Assembly: GCF_000328685.1 (NCBI RefSeq)
Contig: NC_019976.1
Location: 186,001-250,000, forward strand
Direction of reading: 5' to 3'
DNA: 64,000 nucleotides
DNA from: Natronococcus occultus SP4
GTDB lineage: Archaea > Halobacteriota > Halobacteria > Halobacteriales > Natrialbaceae
Shown here: one piece after another, positions 1 to 8,964 of the stretch
Numbering within the stretch: position 1 is the first letter of the stretch
Layout: the number at the start of each line of letters is the position of its first letter
The notes under the pieces: model-generated
Databases searched by the model: none
Told to the model about the DNA's origin: nothing
The model's input: the letters and a program-made list of their open reading frames with translations, nothing else
Program-made: the position numbers and the translations under genes

Positions 1-1044
1 CGCGACGAGCCCGGCGAGGCCGACGGCGGCTCGGATCGGTCGGACAGCACGAACGACGACGAGCGCGACGGAACGGAGCGCGGACGGCGACCGAGCGAGG
101 ACGACCGGTCGGCGTCGGCCGAGGCGGAGCGAGCGAGCGCGGGCGATCGCGACGGATCGGCGGGCGCGACCGGGGATCGCTCGGAATCAGACGAGGACGG
201 TTCCAACGGGGAGTCGAACGAAGATGGTGGCGCCGCTCGACCGCTCGTTCCCGGCCGTCGGGCCGAGATCGGCAAGGGAAGCGCACCGACGCTCGAGACG
301 CCCGAAGCCGCGGGCGACCGCCGTGCCCGTGCGGAAGGGAGCCGAGCGACCGTCGCGCCGGACGCCGAGAACCGCGGCGCCCGCGTCAGGACGGAAGCCG
401 CGTCGGACGACGGCCCGATCGACGCGGCGGCGTCGGTCCGGTCGGCCGCGACCCGCGGCGCGTCCGACGTCGAGGCGGAGGACCTTCGCCGGTCCGTTCG
501 CGCCGGGGAGGCGTCGACGACGATCGTCTTCGCCGTCGACGCGAGCGCGTCGATGCGGCCCGCGATGCGAACCGCGAAGGGCGTCGTCCTCGACCTGTTG
601 CGGGACAGCTACCAGCAACGCGACGACGTCGCGTTCGTCGCGTTCGCGGGCGAGGACGCCGACGTGTTGCTCCCGCCGACCGACAGCGTTGCCCTCGCGG
701 CGCGCCACCTCAAGGAGCTGCCGTCTGGCGACCGGACGCCGCTGCCCGCCGGCCTCGAGACCGCCCGGGCGGTCGTCGAGCGCGCGGATTCCGAGACGGC
801 CATCGTCGTCCTCGTTACCGACGGCAGGGCAACCGTCGCCGACGGAAGCCCAACGGACGCCACGCGCGACGCGGCCCGGAGGCTCGCGGAGACCGGAACG
901 GCGGTCGTCGTCGTTGACGCCGGCGACGACTCCCGCGCCGGGCTCTCGGCGCTCGTCGCCGACGAGGCCGACGGCGAGCGCGTCCCGCTGTCGTCGCTCT
1001 CGGCGGAGCTGGTTCGCTCGGCCGTCGATTCGGCGGGTGAGTAG
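1..1044 (+). CDS. VWA-domain protein, C-terminal part (Mg-chelatase ChlD-like)
   Basis: The frame is open from the first base, so this is the last 347 residues of a gene starting outside the window. Residues 1-175 are a low-complexity Asp/Glu/Arg/Ala linker. Residues about 176-347 form a von Willebrand A domain: the MIDAS motif DASASM is at 180-185 and the later T-D-G acidic loop at 273-275. This linker-plus-VWA architecture is that of the D subunit of magnesium/cobalt chelatases, where the VWA domain binds the AAA subunit and a divalent metal during metal insertion into a tetrapyrrole. In haloarchaea such proteins are usually tied to cobalamin synthesis; which chelatase this one serves cannot be decided because the AAA part is missing. 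The stop is TAG at 1042. Confidence 0.8.
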   Translation, partial: RDEPGEADGGSDRSDSTNDDERDGTERGRRPSEDDRSASAEAERASAGDRDGSAGATGDRSESDEDGSNGESNEDGGAARPLVPGRRAEIGKGSAPTLETPEAAGDRRARAEGSRATVAPDAENRGARVRTEAASDDGPIDAAASVRSAATRGASDVEAEDLRRSVRAGEASTTIVFAVDASASMRPAMRTAKGVVLDLLRDSYQQRDDVAFVAFAGEDADVLLPPTDSVALAARHLKELPSGDRTPLPAGLETARAVVERADSETAIVVLVTDGRATVADGSPTDATRDAARRLAETGTAVVVVDAGDDSRAGLSALVADEADGERVPLSSLSAELVRSAVDSAGE

Positions 1045-1409
1045 CGGCGAAAAACGCGTGCGATCGGCGAAACGAGGCAGCCTGCGGACGGGCTACTCCT
1101 TCGTATCGGCTGATCCGTCGTACGTTTCTTCGACCGCGGGATCGGAGAACGGAGCGTCGCTCATCGTCCGCATCGAGAGTCGCCGGCGGGATAGCGGCTC
1201 TGACTGTACATGTCGGATCGAGTCCTCGATGTCCGCATTTCGTAGCCGCTGTGTCTGTACGTGTACGGAACGAAGCCGTACAGTAGTGTTACTCCCTCGC
1301 TACTGAACCGTCAGATAATTTCTCGTCACGTTATCTGTATACTATACAAAATATTATACCTCCGTAGTAGAATATGGTAATTGAGACACTACAGGAACGC
1401 TGAAAGATA
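1045..1409. other. gene-free stretch with palindromes
   Basis: No convincing gene in these 365 bases. Seen: an inverted repeat GTACGG/CCGTAC (1263-1268, 1276-1281, 7-base loop) that could fold as an RNA hairpin after the VWA gene, and an AT-rich promoter zone at 1330-1380 containing the perfect palindrome TGTATA-c-TATACA (1336-1348) and the TATA-like AATATTATA just after it. Confidence 0.6.
1336..1348. promoter_or_regulatory. 13-bp palindrome in promoter of DUF7344 gene
   Basis: TGTATA-c-TATACA is a perfect inverted repeat with a 1-base centre, next to the TATA-like AATATTATA (1349-1357) and about 60 bases before the DUF7344 start. It may be an operator or simply part of an AT-rich promoter. 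Confidence 0.35.
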
Positions 1410-1985
1410 ATGGCTCCGGGAATACGCTCTGGCTCTCAGGGCACGAACGCCGACGTCTCCGACGCTCGAGCGGACGCGCAGCTCTCCGACGACGCTCGGT
1501 TCTATCTGCTCCAGTCGAACCGTCGCCGAGAGGCGATCGAGTATCTGCTGTCCGTCGACGAAACGGTGCGAATCAGCACGCTGGCGAGACACGTCGCGGC
1601 GGTCGAACACGGGACGTCGACCGCCGAGGTCACCTCCGAGCAGTACCAGCGTCTCTACGTCCCGCTGTACCAGCTCCACCTGCCGAAACTCGACGAACAC
1701 GGCGTCATCGAGTACCGAAAGGAGCGAGGACTCATCGATCCGACGCCGACGCTGGCGGAGTTCCGACCGTACCTCGATCCCGACGACGGGACCGACGTCG
1801 GGGCGAGCGACGACGGAAGCCAGAACCGAGCAGGGGGCGACTGGTACATCGCGGCGACGGCGGGAGGCGGGCTCTTGCTGGCGCTGGCTACGATCGGAAT
1901 CGTCCCGCTCTCGGGAGAGGCAGTCGGCGTCCTCATCATCGGCCTCTTTCTGGTCGCAAACGCCGTCAGCCGTCGCCAAGACTGA
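1410..1985 (+). CDS. DUF7344 membrane-anchored winged-helix protein
   Basis: 191 residues. Residues about 25-115 look like the haloarchaeal DUF7344 winged-helix domain: a helical start R-R-R-E-A-I-E-Y-L-L, then L-A-R-H-V-A, Y-V-P-L-Y-Q-L-H-L-P-K-L-D-E-H-G-V-I-E-Y, the usual wHTH 'turn and recognition helix' pattern. Two hydrophobic helices follow (about 145-166 and 170-187), so the domain would sit at the inner membrane face. Family members are uncharacterised; a DNA- or partner-binding role is inferred from the fold. Its own AT-rich promoter with a palindrome lies upstream (1336-1357). It stands alone, convergent with the membrane-protein gene that follows. Confidence 0.7.
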   Translation: MAPGIRSGSQGTNADVSDARADAQLSDDARFYLLQSNRRREAIEYLLSVDETVRISTLARHVAAVEHGTSTAEVTSEQYQRLYVPLYQLHLPKLDEHGVIEYRKERGLIDPTPTLAEFRPYLDPDDGTDVGASDDGSQNRAGGDWYIAATAGGGLLLALATIGIVPLSGEAVGVLIIGLFLVANAVSRRQD

Positions 1986-2046
1986 ACCGTCGGGGATCGC
2001 CGTCGATGGATCCGGAACGGCAGACGCTAGACCCGGGACGGCGATC

Positions 2047-2973
2047 TCAGGGCGCGTCGAACGGTGTGATCGAAACGTAGCGGGCGATCGTGGAGATCCG
2101 GAGAACGTACGACCCCAGTAGAACGATCGGAACGATCCCCGACAGGAGCGCCCCCGCGACGAGGACCGTCGAACCGAACGACAGCGCCGCGTCGGGCTCG
2201 AGCTGTGCGAGGTGGACCAGCGTTCCCGCTGCCAGCACGATCGCTGGCAGTCCCGCGTAGACGAGGACGCGAGACAGCCGCGAGAGTTCCTGCTGGAGCA
2301 CCATCGAAATAAAGTAGTACCGCGCGATGTCGAGGTACTCGAGCTCGACTGCGAGCCGGGCTAGCGCCCGATCTACCGTCGGCGGGAGGTCATCGTCGGC
2401 ACTCGCCCGCAACGAGCGGATCTCGTGGATCGATTCGAGATATCGGACCGAGAGAACCGACGAGACGACCGCCAGGAGCCGGTCGTCGCTCGCGGCGAGA
2501 CGCTCGATAACGATCACAGCGTGTCGCGTCAGCCGATCGCGAAGCGTCCGAACGGCAGTCGCCCGCTCCGGGTCGTCGAGCTGATCGAGCGGTAGCGCGT
2601 CGGCGTCGGTGCCGAGCTGTCGAACCGACTCTCGGAGAAACTCCGCGGGATCGAGCGGCACGGCCGACTCACCGGTTGCGGCTTGATGAAACGCGATCGT
2701 CTCCCTGATTTCGGTCTGGAGCTCGCGAGGGGAGCCGAAGTCTCGGGACAGAACCAGCTGATTGATCGAGACGACGACCGTGATGAGCGTAATGTTTCCC
2801 GCGATGAGGCTCCCGAAGAGGTAGTACAGCGGGGCGCGGTTCGCCGCGGCCGTGCCGTCGCTCACTGCGAGAAAAGCGGCGACGACGGCGCCGAAGAAGA
2901 GAACCGCGACCTGCCACCGGGCGCCCGTCAGAAAGAGCCACCGACGAGCACGCCCCAACGCCAAGCCTATCAT
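2047..2973 (-). CDS. hypothetical multi-pass membrane protein
   Basis: 308 residues from the ATG at 2973. The frame stays open upstream but that part is Arg-rich and lies antisense to the next lipoprotein gene, so I start at M-I-G-L-A-L. Four hydrophobic segments are visible: about 20-37 and 50-75 near the N-terminus and about 235-255 and 265-290 near the C-terminus, enclosing a ~150-residue soluble, helical, charged region. I do not recognise a named family; haloarchaea carry many such membrane proteins without known function. It follows the lipoprotein gene (3024-4160) on the same strand after 50 bases, so the two could be co-transcribed. Confidence 0.6.
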   Translation of the reverse strand: MIGLALGRARRWLFLTGARWQVAVLFFGAVVAAFLAVSDGTAAANRAPLYYLFGSLIAGNITLITVVVSINQLVLSRDFGSPRELQTEIRETIAFHQAATGESAVPLDPAEFLRESVRQLGTDADALPLDQLDDPERATAVRTLRDRLTRHAVIVIERLAASDDRLLAVVSSVLSVRYLESIHEIRSLRASADDDLPPTVDRALARLAVELEYLDIARYYFISMVLQQELSRLSRVLVYAGLPAIVLAAGTLVHLAQLEPDAALSFGSTVLVAGALLSGIVPIVLLGSYVLRISTIARYVSITPFDAP

Positions 2974-3023
2974 CGAAACGAACGATGCCGTGCTCGGGTG
3001 ATATAGCTGCCGGCACGCCGTGT

Positions 3024-4160
3024 TCAGTCCCTGTCGACGAGACGTGGCCAGTCCCAGTCGGCGCCGTCCGTCGAGCGAAAGCCGACGCTCATCTCGTCGT
3101 CGATACCGGCCGTCTCGTCCGTACTCACCGAGCCGAGCGTCGCCCCGTCGAGATCCTGTATCCGGAACTCGAAGCCGTCGTCGCTGTCGGCGACGAATCG
3201 ACAGTCGACGATCTCGTCGACCAGACCCGGTACCTGCGAGTCCGAATCGAGGATTTCGACACCCTCGCCAGTCTCGCGGCCGAGCCTGATCTCGCCGCTG
3301 GGATCGACGATGAGCCGCCAGCCGGATGTCTCCGTCGACCAGACGTCGTCTTCCATTCCGACGAGGAGCCAGGGCTGGGAGGCGTCCGAGTCGGGACGTA
3401 CGAGGACGGAAACCTCGCTGCCGTCCTCGGGGTAGTTCGGTAACCCCTGCCCGGGGAACGATCGCACGTTCGAATCCCCGCTCTGTCGAAGCCCCTGACT
3501 CGAGTCCGGGTGCAGGGCCGCGCTCGAGGTGATCTCGACATCGCCGGTTCCGTCGAGGGTCCACGGGCCGGCCGGAGAGTCGTCGTACTCCTCGAAATCG
3601 TCGATCAGCAACCCGTCCGTGTCGTCGGCGTCGTCGCTCTCGTCGCTCTCGTCGATCTCGACCTCGTAGGCGGCGGTAGCCTCACAGTTCGTCAGCGACA
3701 GTGAGTAGACTGCGGTCTCGCCCGGCTCCGGACTCGTCTCCTCGGTGTAGCGCGTGCTCGTGATCTCAGTGCCGTCCTCGTCGTCGATCCGGACCACCGC
3801 GTCGAAGACGAACTCCTCGTCGCCGACGGTCTCGAGTTCGACGTGAACGTAACACCGGTCGCTGGGCGGGTCGTCCGCCCAGGTGTAGGTGTGGCGCTCG
3901 GTCGAGAGCACGTCGCTTGCGGCGTCGGTGAGCACGACCTCCCCCTCGATGGAGTCGTCCTCGTGGAGGTCGTCGTCCTCGTCGGGCCCGTTCGTATCGG
4001 CCGACTGGGTACCGTCGTCGGCACCGTTTCCGTCGTCCGTGTCCGACTGTCCGTTCGCGTCCGACTCACCCTCCTCATCCGCGTCGAGGACGTCCCCGCA
4101 GCCGGCCAGCGCGATCGAGAGCGTCGTCCCCGCGCTCCCAAGTATCGTACGTCGTCGCAT
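3024..4160 (-). CDS. secreted lipoprotein with jelly-roll-like C-terminal domain
   Basis: 378 residues. N-terminus M-R-R-R-T-I-L-G-S-A is a Tat-like signal; the lipobox L-A-G-C places the lipidated Cys at 21. Residues 22-63 are an acidic Ser/Thr/Asp linker. Residues about 64-172 match a domain also found in the lipoprotein at 22068-23282 (shared pattern H-E-D-x-S/M, D-P-P-x-x-x-C, N-C-E-A-T-A-x-Y-E; cysteines 103 and 159). Residues about 184-378 have the Trp/Gly/Asp-rich beta pattern of concanavalin/LamG-like domains found in extracellular carbohydrate-binding proteins. Probably anchored on the outer face of the cytoplasmic membrane. Function unknown. Confidence 0.7.
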   Translation of the reverse strand: MRRRTILGSAGTTLSIALAGCGDVLDADEEGESDANGQSDTDDGNGADDGTQSADTNGPDEDDDLHEDDSIEGEVVLTDAASDVLSTERHTYTWADDPPSDRCYVHVELETVGDEEFVFDAVVRIDDEDGTEITSTRYTEETSPEPGETAVYSLSLTNCEATAAYEVEIDESDESDDADDTDGLLIDDFEEYDDSPAGPWTLDGTGDVEITSSAALHPDSSQGLRQSGDSNVRSFPGQGLPNYPEDGSEVSVLVRPDSDASQPWLLVGMEDDVWSTETSGWRLIVDPSGEIRLGRETGEGVEILDSDSQVPGLVDEIVDCRFVADSDDGFEFRIQDLDGATLGSVSTDETAGIDDEMSVGFRSTDGADWDWPRLVDRD

Positions 4161-4215
4161 ACGCGTGTGTTAGCCAACGTCGGAATAACAGTACCGAAAC
4201 TCGCGACGGTCGCGC

Positions 4216-4749
4216 TCAGAAGAACTTGTTGAACAGCCGCTTCCACGAGCGGTACTCCCGGCGCATCGACTGGACCTCGTCGACGGCAGCCTTGAGCTCG
4301 CCGGCGGCACTCGTCCCGCGTTCGTTCTCGGGAATCGCGGTCGGCGCGACGGCGTCCCTGTTGTGGACGGCGTTGTGACACGCCTCACACACCGTGATCA
4401 GGTTCGACAGCTCGTGGACGCCCCCGCGGGATTTGGGGACGATGTGGTGAGCGTGGAGTTCGACGTCGCCGTGGGGCCCGCCGCGGCGCCGGCAGTTGGC
4501 ACACTGGTAGTCGTCGCGCCGATAGACCCGCTGGCGGCGCTGGTCCCAGTCGTCGGGATACTCCCGGGTCGACTGTCTGGTGACGTCCTCGAGCGCGTGC
4601 TCCCCCTCGACGCCGTCGGGATCGACGCCGCTCTCGAGGGCGTCGTCCGCCGAGACGTCGTCGCCGTCGTACTCGAGTTCTTCCCCGTCCGGGCCGCGAA
4701 TCGTGATATCGACCCCCACGTCCTCGAGGTCGTCCGATTGGTCACTCAT
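4216..4749 (-). CDS. HNH endonuclease domain protein
   Basis: 177 residues. The N-terminal 60 residues are acidic and without a recognised fold. The HNH module is at about 80-135: C-x2-C zinc ligands (C-A-N-C), H-A-H-H-I-V-P (the H-H pair with the first HNH histidine), L-S-N-L-I-T-V-C-x-x-C-H, then H-N. All HNH catalytic and zinc positions are present, so a metal-dependent nuclease is plausible. The C-terminal tail is basic and ends W-K-R-L-F-N-K-F-F. Stand-alone HNH proteins of this size are common in haloarchaea with no assigned target; no methylase or phage gene is adjacent. Confidence 0.82.
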   Translation of the reverse strand: MSDQSDDLEDVGVDITIRGPDGEELEYDGDDVSADDALESGVDPDGVEGEHALEDVTRQSTREYPDDWDQRRQRVYRRDDYQCANCRRRGGPHGDVELHAHHIVPKSRGGVHELSNLITVCEACHNAVHNRDAVAPTAIPENERGTSAAGELKAAVDEVQSMRREYRSWKRLFNKFF

Positions 4750-4899
4750 TGGCTCCCCGTACTCTCACGGATACTGGTGTGATTACATCGTTCTTACGGT
4801 TCGGCGGCGCTTTGCGTCCGAAGCGACGGAGTGGGAACTGTTCCAGTCCGGAGACGTTCGGAAGCACGTCGGAACGGTGACGGAGCTACGATGCGAGGA

Positions 4900-6117
4900 C
4901 TACCGCGTTCGGCCGTCGACGGGATGGATCTCCCGTGGGTAGGCCGTCAGGTTCTCGTACCCGTCGGCGGTAACGACGACGAGGTCCTCGAGCCGAACGC
5001 CCCCGCGCTCGGGGTCGTACACGCCGGGCTCGACGGTGACGACGGCGCCGTCTTCCAGGACGCGGTCGCTCGACAGCGACGGCGGTTCGTGGAGGCTGAC
5101 GCCGACGCCGTGACCGGTACCGTGGGACATCCCGACCGCGACGTCGCCGGCCTCGAAGCCGTAGCTTGCGAGAGTCTCGACCGCGGCCTCGTGGACCCGG
5201 GAGGCGCGGACGCCGGCACCGTCCCGGAGCGCGTCGAGCGCGGCGTCCTGTGCGGTCGCGACCGCCTCGTAGGCCCGCGACGTCCAGTCGTCGACGTCGC
5301 CGACGACGAAGGTGCGCGTGAGGTCGGCGTAGTAGCCCTGCGACCCGCGCGGGGAGAGATCGAGCAGGACCGTCTCGTCCGGCGCGATCCGATCCCGGCC
5401 GGTGAAGTGGAGATCCGCACAGCTCGATCCGGCGCCGATCACCGTGTTCCCGGCGTCCCGGACACCCTCGCTCGCCAGCGTCGCGTTCACCTCCCGGCGG
5501 AGCCGCTCCGTCGTGAGCGCCTCGCCGCGCCAGCGGAGCTCGTCGCCTTCGACGGTCGCCGACGCGAGGACGGCCTCGGCTCTGGCCAGCCCCTGCTGGG
5601 CCGCGGTCTGGACGACCGCGTGTCGCTCCCGCTCGGCGACGCTCTTCCGGGCCCGTCCGAGATCGACGTCCTCGAACCGAACGTCGTCGACGGCGTCTTC
5701 GATAGTCCGGGCGGCGCTGGCGGGTATCGACGGCGGGACGAGCACGCGTACTTCGGACGGGGGTCGTCGCTCGGCGAGGACGTCGAGGGCGCGATCGGCC
5801 GCCGTCGAGGACGTGGCGTCGCTCGCGGCGACGACCTCGCCGGGGAACTCCCGGTCGGCCTGTTCGGCGAACAGTCGGGGCGCACAGAGGAACGCACGCC
5901 CGTCGACGAAGACGAACGCGTAGTCGCGGTCCGGACCGGCGAACCGGGTGAGATACCACAGGTCGTCGTCGAACCGATCCCCGACGTGAACGAACGCGTC
6001 CGCGTCGGCGGCCGTCGTCACCGCCTCCAGTCGCTCGAACGCGGCCTCGCTCGTCCGCTGCAACCCCGTACGTGGCTGCTCGTCGGTCACGTTCCGCAGA
6101 CTCGCATCGAGCGACAA
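4900..6117 (-). CDS. M24 family aminopeptidase (Xaa-Pro dipeptidase-like)
   Basis: 405 residues. Residues 1-150 form the creatinase-like N-terminal domain; 170-400 form the pita-bread M24 fold. The metal ligands are visible: Asp in L-L-D-L-S-P and Asp in Y-A-D-L-T-R-T-F, His in G-T-G-H-G-V-G, Glu in T-V-E-P-G-V-Y and Glu in R-L-E-D-L-V. This is the di-metal set of aminopeptidase P/prolidase, which cleave X-Pro peptide bonds in the cytoplasm during peptide turnover. No signal peptide. It is transcribed in the same direction as the HalOD1 and MaoC genes upstream but is separated by 67 bases from the former. Confidence 0.88.
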   Translation of the reverse strand: MSLDASLRNVTDEQPRTGLQRTSEAAFERLEAVTTAADADAFVHVGDRFDDDLWYLTRFAGPDRDYAFVFVDGRAFLCAPRLFAEQADREFPGEVVAASDATSSTAADRALDVLAERRPPSEVRVLVPPSIPASAARTIEDAVDDVRFEDVDLGRARKSVAERERHAVVQTAAQQGLARAEAVLASATVEGDELRWRGEALTTERLRREVNATLASEGVRDAGNTVIGAGSSCADLHFTGRDRIAPDETVLLDLSPRGSQGYYADLTRTFVVGDVDDWTSRAYEAVATAQDAALDALRDGAGVRASRVHEAAVETLASYGFEAGDVAVGMSHGTGHGVGVSLHEPPSLSSDRVLEDGAVVTVEPGVYDPERGGVRLEDLVVVTADGYENLTAYPREIHPVDGRTR

Positions 6118-6184
6118 GAAACGCCCAGTACCGGCAATCCGTTCGCTTCGAGCGGAAGCGAACTGGACTGCAGCCGTGAGTCCG

Positions 6185-6484
6185 CTATGCGGATCGAACC
6201 GAAACGTCGCCGTCTCCGGTAACCTCGACGTCGTAGCCGGCGTACCGGAACGCGACGGTTCCGACCGCGGTTTCGGGCTCGGCGGCGAGGAGGGCGTTCA
6301 GCGCTTCCGGGTCGATCGCCTCGTACAGCGGCGGGAGCGCGACGGGATCGGCGTCCTCGGCTTCCGCAACCGCGGAGACGACCGCGTAGACGGGCGTGTT
6401 CTCGGTGCCACGTTCCCACGTCGCGGAGACCGTCGGCGTATCCTGAGAGCTAGTTCCGCCGAACTGCGTGCTCATATCACCCAT
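6185..6484 (-). CDS. HalOD1 output domain protein
   Basis: About 99 residues from ATG at 6484 (M-G-D-M); a second ATG at 6475 is possible. The TATA box at 6509-6514 predicts a transcript starting at about 6485, so a leaderless mRNA fits the 6484 start and rules out the longer upstream frame. The C-terminal ~70 residues match the HalOD1 pattern (V-Y-A-V-V-S-A-V-A-E-A, L-P-P-L-Y-E-A-I-D-P-E-A-L, F-x-Y-x-G-Y-x-V-x-V). HalOD1 domains are a haloarchaeal output domain found alone or on response regulators; biochemical function is unknown. Confidence 0.8.
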   Translation of the reverse strand: MGDMSTQFGGTSSQDTPTVSATWERGTENTPVYAVVSAVAEAEDADPVALPPLYEAIDPEALNALLAAEPETAVGTVAFRYAGYDVEVTGDGDVSVRSA

Positions 6485-6508
6485 GGAGTCGGAACTGCCA
6501 TGGTTCGG

Positions 6509-6514
6509 TATAAA
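6509..6514 (-). promoter_or_regulatory. TATA box of HalOD1 gene
   Basis: TTTATA on the minus strand, centred 27 bases before the ATG at 6484. It supports a leaderless transcript and fixes the start codon. Confidence 0.65.
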
Positions 6515-6569
6515 AGCGTTACTGATTCTTGACAAATCGAACACGATCGTTCATCGAGGTCGTGCTCCG

Positions 6570-7163
6570 TCAGGAGTCGTTCGGTTGGGTGCCGACGCCC
6601 TTCGGCCAGCCGGGCGGCTGTTCGGGGGACGGGTCGGCGTGCTCGCGTTTCAGTACCATCGGGGTTCGCTCGAGCGAGAGCACCTTCGTCCCGTCCTGGT
6701 TGTACGCCCGCAGCTCGGTCGTGACGATCCCGACGTGGTCCCGGGAGTCGCTCTCGCGCTTCTCAAGGACTTCGCTCTCGGCGAAGATCGTGTCGCCGTG
6801 GTAGACGGGGGCGTGGTGGCGGATCCGATCGTAGCCGAGGTTGGCGGTCGCGTTCACCGAGACGTCGATCACGCTCATCCCAACCGCGAGGGCGATAACG
6901 AACGTGCCGTCGACGAGGCGCTCGTCGAACTCGGTCCCCGCGGCGTAGGCCTCGTTGAAGTGCATCGGGTTGAGGTTCATCGTCACGTTCGTGAACCAGA
7001 CGTTGTCGGTCTCGGTGACGGTCCGGCCGAACGGATGTTTGTAGACGTCCCCGACCTCGAAGTCCTCGTAGTAGCGGCCGTGCCAGCCGGAGACCACGCG
7101 TCGCTCCGTCTCAGTCGTCCCGTCCTGCTCGTCGGTTGCCGAATCGGTGGCGTCGTCTGGCAT
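6570..7163 (-). CDS. MaoC-family acyl-CoA hydratase-like protein
   Basis: 197 residues, single hot-dog domain at about 28-175. The hydratase motif region reads F-T-N-V-T-M-N-L-N-P-M-H-F-N: the N-P-x-H with the catalytic His is present, while the Asp of the classical R-hydratase signature (G-D-x-N-P-x-H) is Asn. This variant, together with G-Y-D-R-I-R-x-x-x-P-V-Y-H-G-D-T and S-R-x-x-x-G-I-V-T, resembles mesaconyl-CoA and itaconyl-CoA hydratases more than PhaJ-type enzymes. Predicted role: reversible hydration of a dicarboxylic or branched enoyl-CoA; the methylaspartate cycle and propionate metabolism of haloarchaea use such steps. Substrate is not established. Confidence 0.75.
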   Translation of the reverse strand: MPDDATDSATDEQDGTTETERRVVSGWHGRYYEDFEVGDVYKHPFGRTVTETDNVWFTNVTMNLNPMHFNEAYAAGTEFDERLVDGTFVIALAVGMSVIDVSVNATANLGYDRIRHHAPVYHGDTIFAESEVLEKRESDSRDHVGIVTTELRAYNQDGTKVLSLERTPMVLKREHADPSPEQPPGWPKGVGTQPNDS

Positions 7164-7422
7164 ACACGTCCCGTTTTCCGACGGCGAACTTGGGGCTACC
7201 GTCGGCGGCCAGACTGTCGGCCGACGGGATCAGGACGACCGGGGCAGTCCGCCACACGTAAACTATGCCCGATCGATCGACGGCCCTGGTGAAGAAAGTA
7301 CACCGACGCCCGCGAGGACGCACGGACGAAAACGCGGGGGCCAGCGCGGACCCCGTCGAGCGCTCTACGTTCACCGCGCTACGGGGACACTTATCCGATC
7401 CGGGCCCGAAGCGGCTCGTCGT

Positions 7423-8964
7423 ATGGCGGCCGACGACTCCCTCGCCTTGCTCTCGCTGCCCGCCGCCGCGGTCGAGCGCGCCTCGCGGCTCGCCGTGCGG
7501 GACGCCCTGCAGTACTTCGCCCCCGACCTCGTGGCGATCCCGGGCGCGCGGACGGCGAGGACGCACGCGACCGTTCGGGACCTCGCGCCGGAGCGTCCCG
7601 TCCTCCACCCCCAGCTCGGCCGGGGCGGCGACCGCGTCCGACACTACCGGTACGCGCCCGCGATCGGCGTTCAGGAGACCGCGGGGGCGCCGCCAGCCGA
7701 GGCGATCGACGTCCTCGCCGTCCAGCACCGCGACGTTCTTCCGGAGCTCCGGGGCCGGCTGGCGGCGGGCGAGCGACCGACGAGCGAGGGGGCCGCGACC
7801 CTTCTCTTTCTCCCGCGACTCGCCGTCGACTGGAACGCGACCGCGCTGTCGACGACGCTACCGAACGCCGCGGAACTCGCGGCGATCGCCGACCTGCTGC
7901 CCGAACCGGTCTCCGTCCTCGCGGGCGGCCAGCCGGCGACGTACCACCACGAGTGGTCGCTGTCCCGCGAGGACGACACCGAGGAGACGGTCCGGCTCCC
8001 GACCGTCGGTCTCGGCGCGACCGACGACGGCGACTCGAAGCTCGCGCGTTACACCTGCACGCAGAACGGAAGCGTCGCCGCGCAGGCGGTCGACGCCGAT
8101 CGGTTCGGGCTCGGGGCGTTACACGGGGTCGGTCCCGCGATCGCCGAGCGACTCCGAGACGCGGGTCCGCGGACGGTCGAGGAGGTCCGCGAGCTCGGGG
8201 TCGACGAGCTGACGGCGCTGCCGGGAATCGGGCGGACGACCGCCGAGCGGATCCGCGATCACGCCGCCGTCATCGACTCCGGGGAGCCGCTCGTCCTGAC
8301 GAACGATGACCCGGTTCGCTCCCGGGACGGCCGAGCGCCGCTCTGTCTCGACATCGAGACCGACGGGCTCTCCCCGACGATCATCTGGCAGCTCGGCGTC
8401 TACGACCCGGAGACGGACGCCTACCGGGCGTTCGTCGAGCACGAGGAGCCGACGAACCCGAAACCGGTGTTGGAGGCGTTCGTAACCTGGCTCCTCGCGA
8501 ACCACGCCGACCGCACCCTGCTGACCTGGAACGGAAACCGCTTCGACTACCGCCACATCGAACGGTTCCTCCGACGGCACCTCCCCGAATACGCCGACGC
8601 CTGGGACGACGTCCGAACCGCAGATCTGTACGCGTGGGCGGTTCGCGACGAGAACGCTCTGTTGCCCGGGCGGACGAACAGGCTCAATGACGTCGCCCGC
8701 GCGCTCGGCTACGACGCCGCGGGGACCGGGCTGAGCGGCGCCCAAACCGCGGCCGCCTACCGGGAGTTCATGCGTACCCCGGATGATCCGGAGCGCGAGC
8801 CGGACTGGGACCGACACGAGGCCTACTGCGAGGACGACTGCCGCGCGCTCTGGCACGTCTTCCGGGCGATCGAGGACGCACCCCGCAAGGACCGGAACGC
8901 GACGGTCGGCGAAACGGGCGAGACGACGGGCCGACAGACGGGACTCACCGACTTCTCCACATGA
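7423..8964 (+). CDS. HhH plus YprB-type RNase H-like exonuclease (MrfB-like)
   Basis: 513 residues. I start at the ATG at 7423, about 30 bases after the TATA-like CTTATCC (7390-7396); the open frame further upstream is not needed. Two helix-hairpin-helix motifs lie at about 232-250 (H-G-V-G-P-A-I-A) and 264-282 (L-P-G-I-G-R-T-T-A). Residues about 305-490 form a YprB/DnaQ-like RNase H fold: Asp310 and Glu312 in L-D-I-E-T-D-G, T-W-N-G-N-R-F-D-Y, and the acidic E-D-D at 470-472. In Bacillus subtilis YprB (MrfB) is an exonuclease working with helicase YprA (MrfA) in mitomycin lesion repair. The gene overlaps the helicase gene by ATGA, so the two are translationally coupled. Confidence 0.82.
   Translation: MAADDSLALLSLPAAAVERASRLAVRDALQYFAPDLVAIPGARTARTHATVRDLAPERPVLHPQLGRGGDRVRHYRYAPAIGVQETAGAPPAEAIDVLAVQHRDVLPELRGRLAAGERPTSEGAATLLFLPRLAVDWNATALSTTLPNAAELAAIADLLPEPVSVLAGGQPATYHHEWSLSREDDTEETVRLPTVGLGATDDGDSKLARYTCTQNGSVAAQAVDADRFGLGALHGVGPAIAERLRDAGPRTVEEVRELGVDELTALPGIGRTTAERIRDHAAVIDSGEPLVLTNDDPVRSRDGRAPLCLDIETDGLSPTIIWQLGVYDPETDAYRAFVEHEEPTNPKPVLEAFVTWLLANHADRTLLTWNGNRFDYRHIERFLRRHLPEYADAWDDVRTADLYAWAVRDENALLPGRTNRLNDVARALGYDAAGTGLSGAQTAAAYREFMRTPDDPEREPDWDRHEAYCEDDCRALWHVFRAIEDAPRKDRNATVGETGETTGRQTGLTDFST

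Noticed and set aside
4831-6222. A 463-codon open frame antisense to the M24 peptidase
   Set aside because: Same shadow effect; the peptidase has all metal ligands and the antisense frame has no motif.
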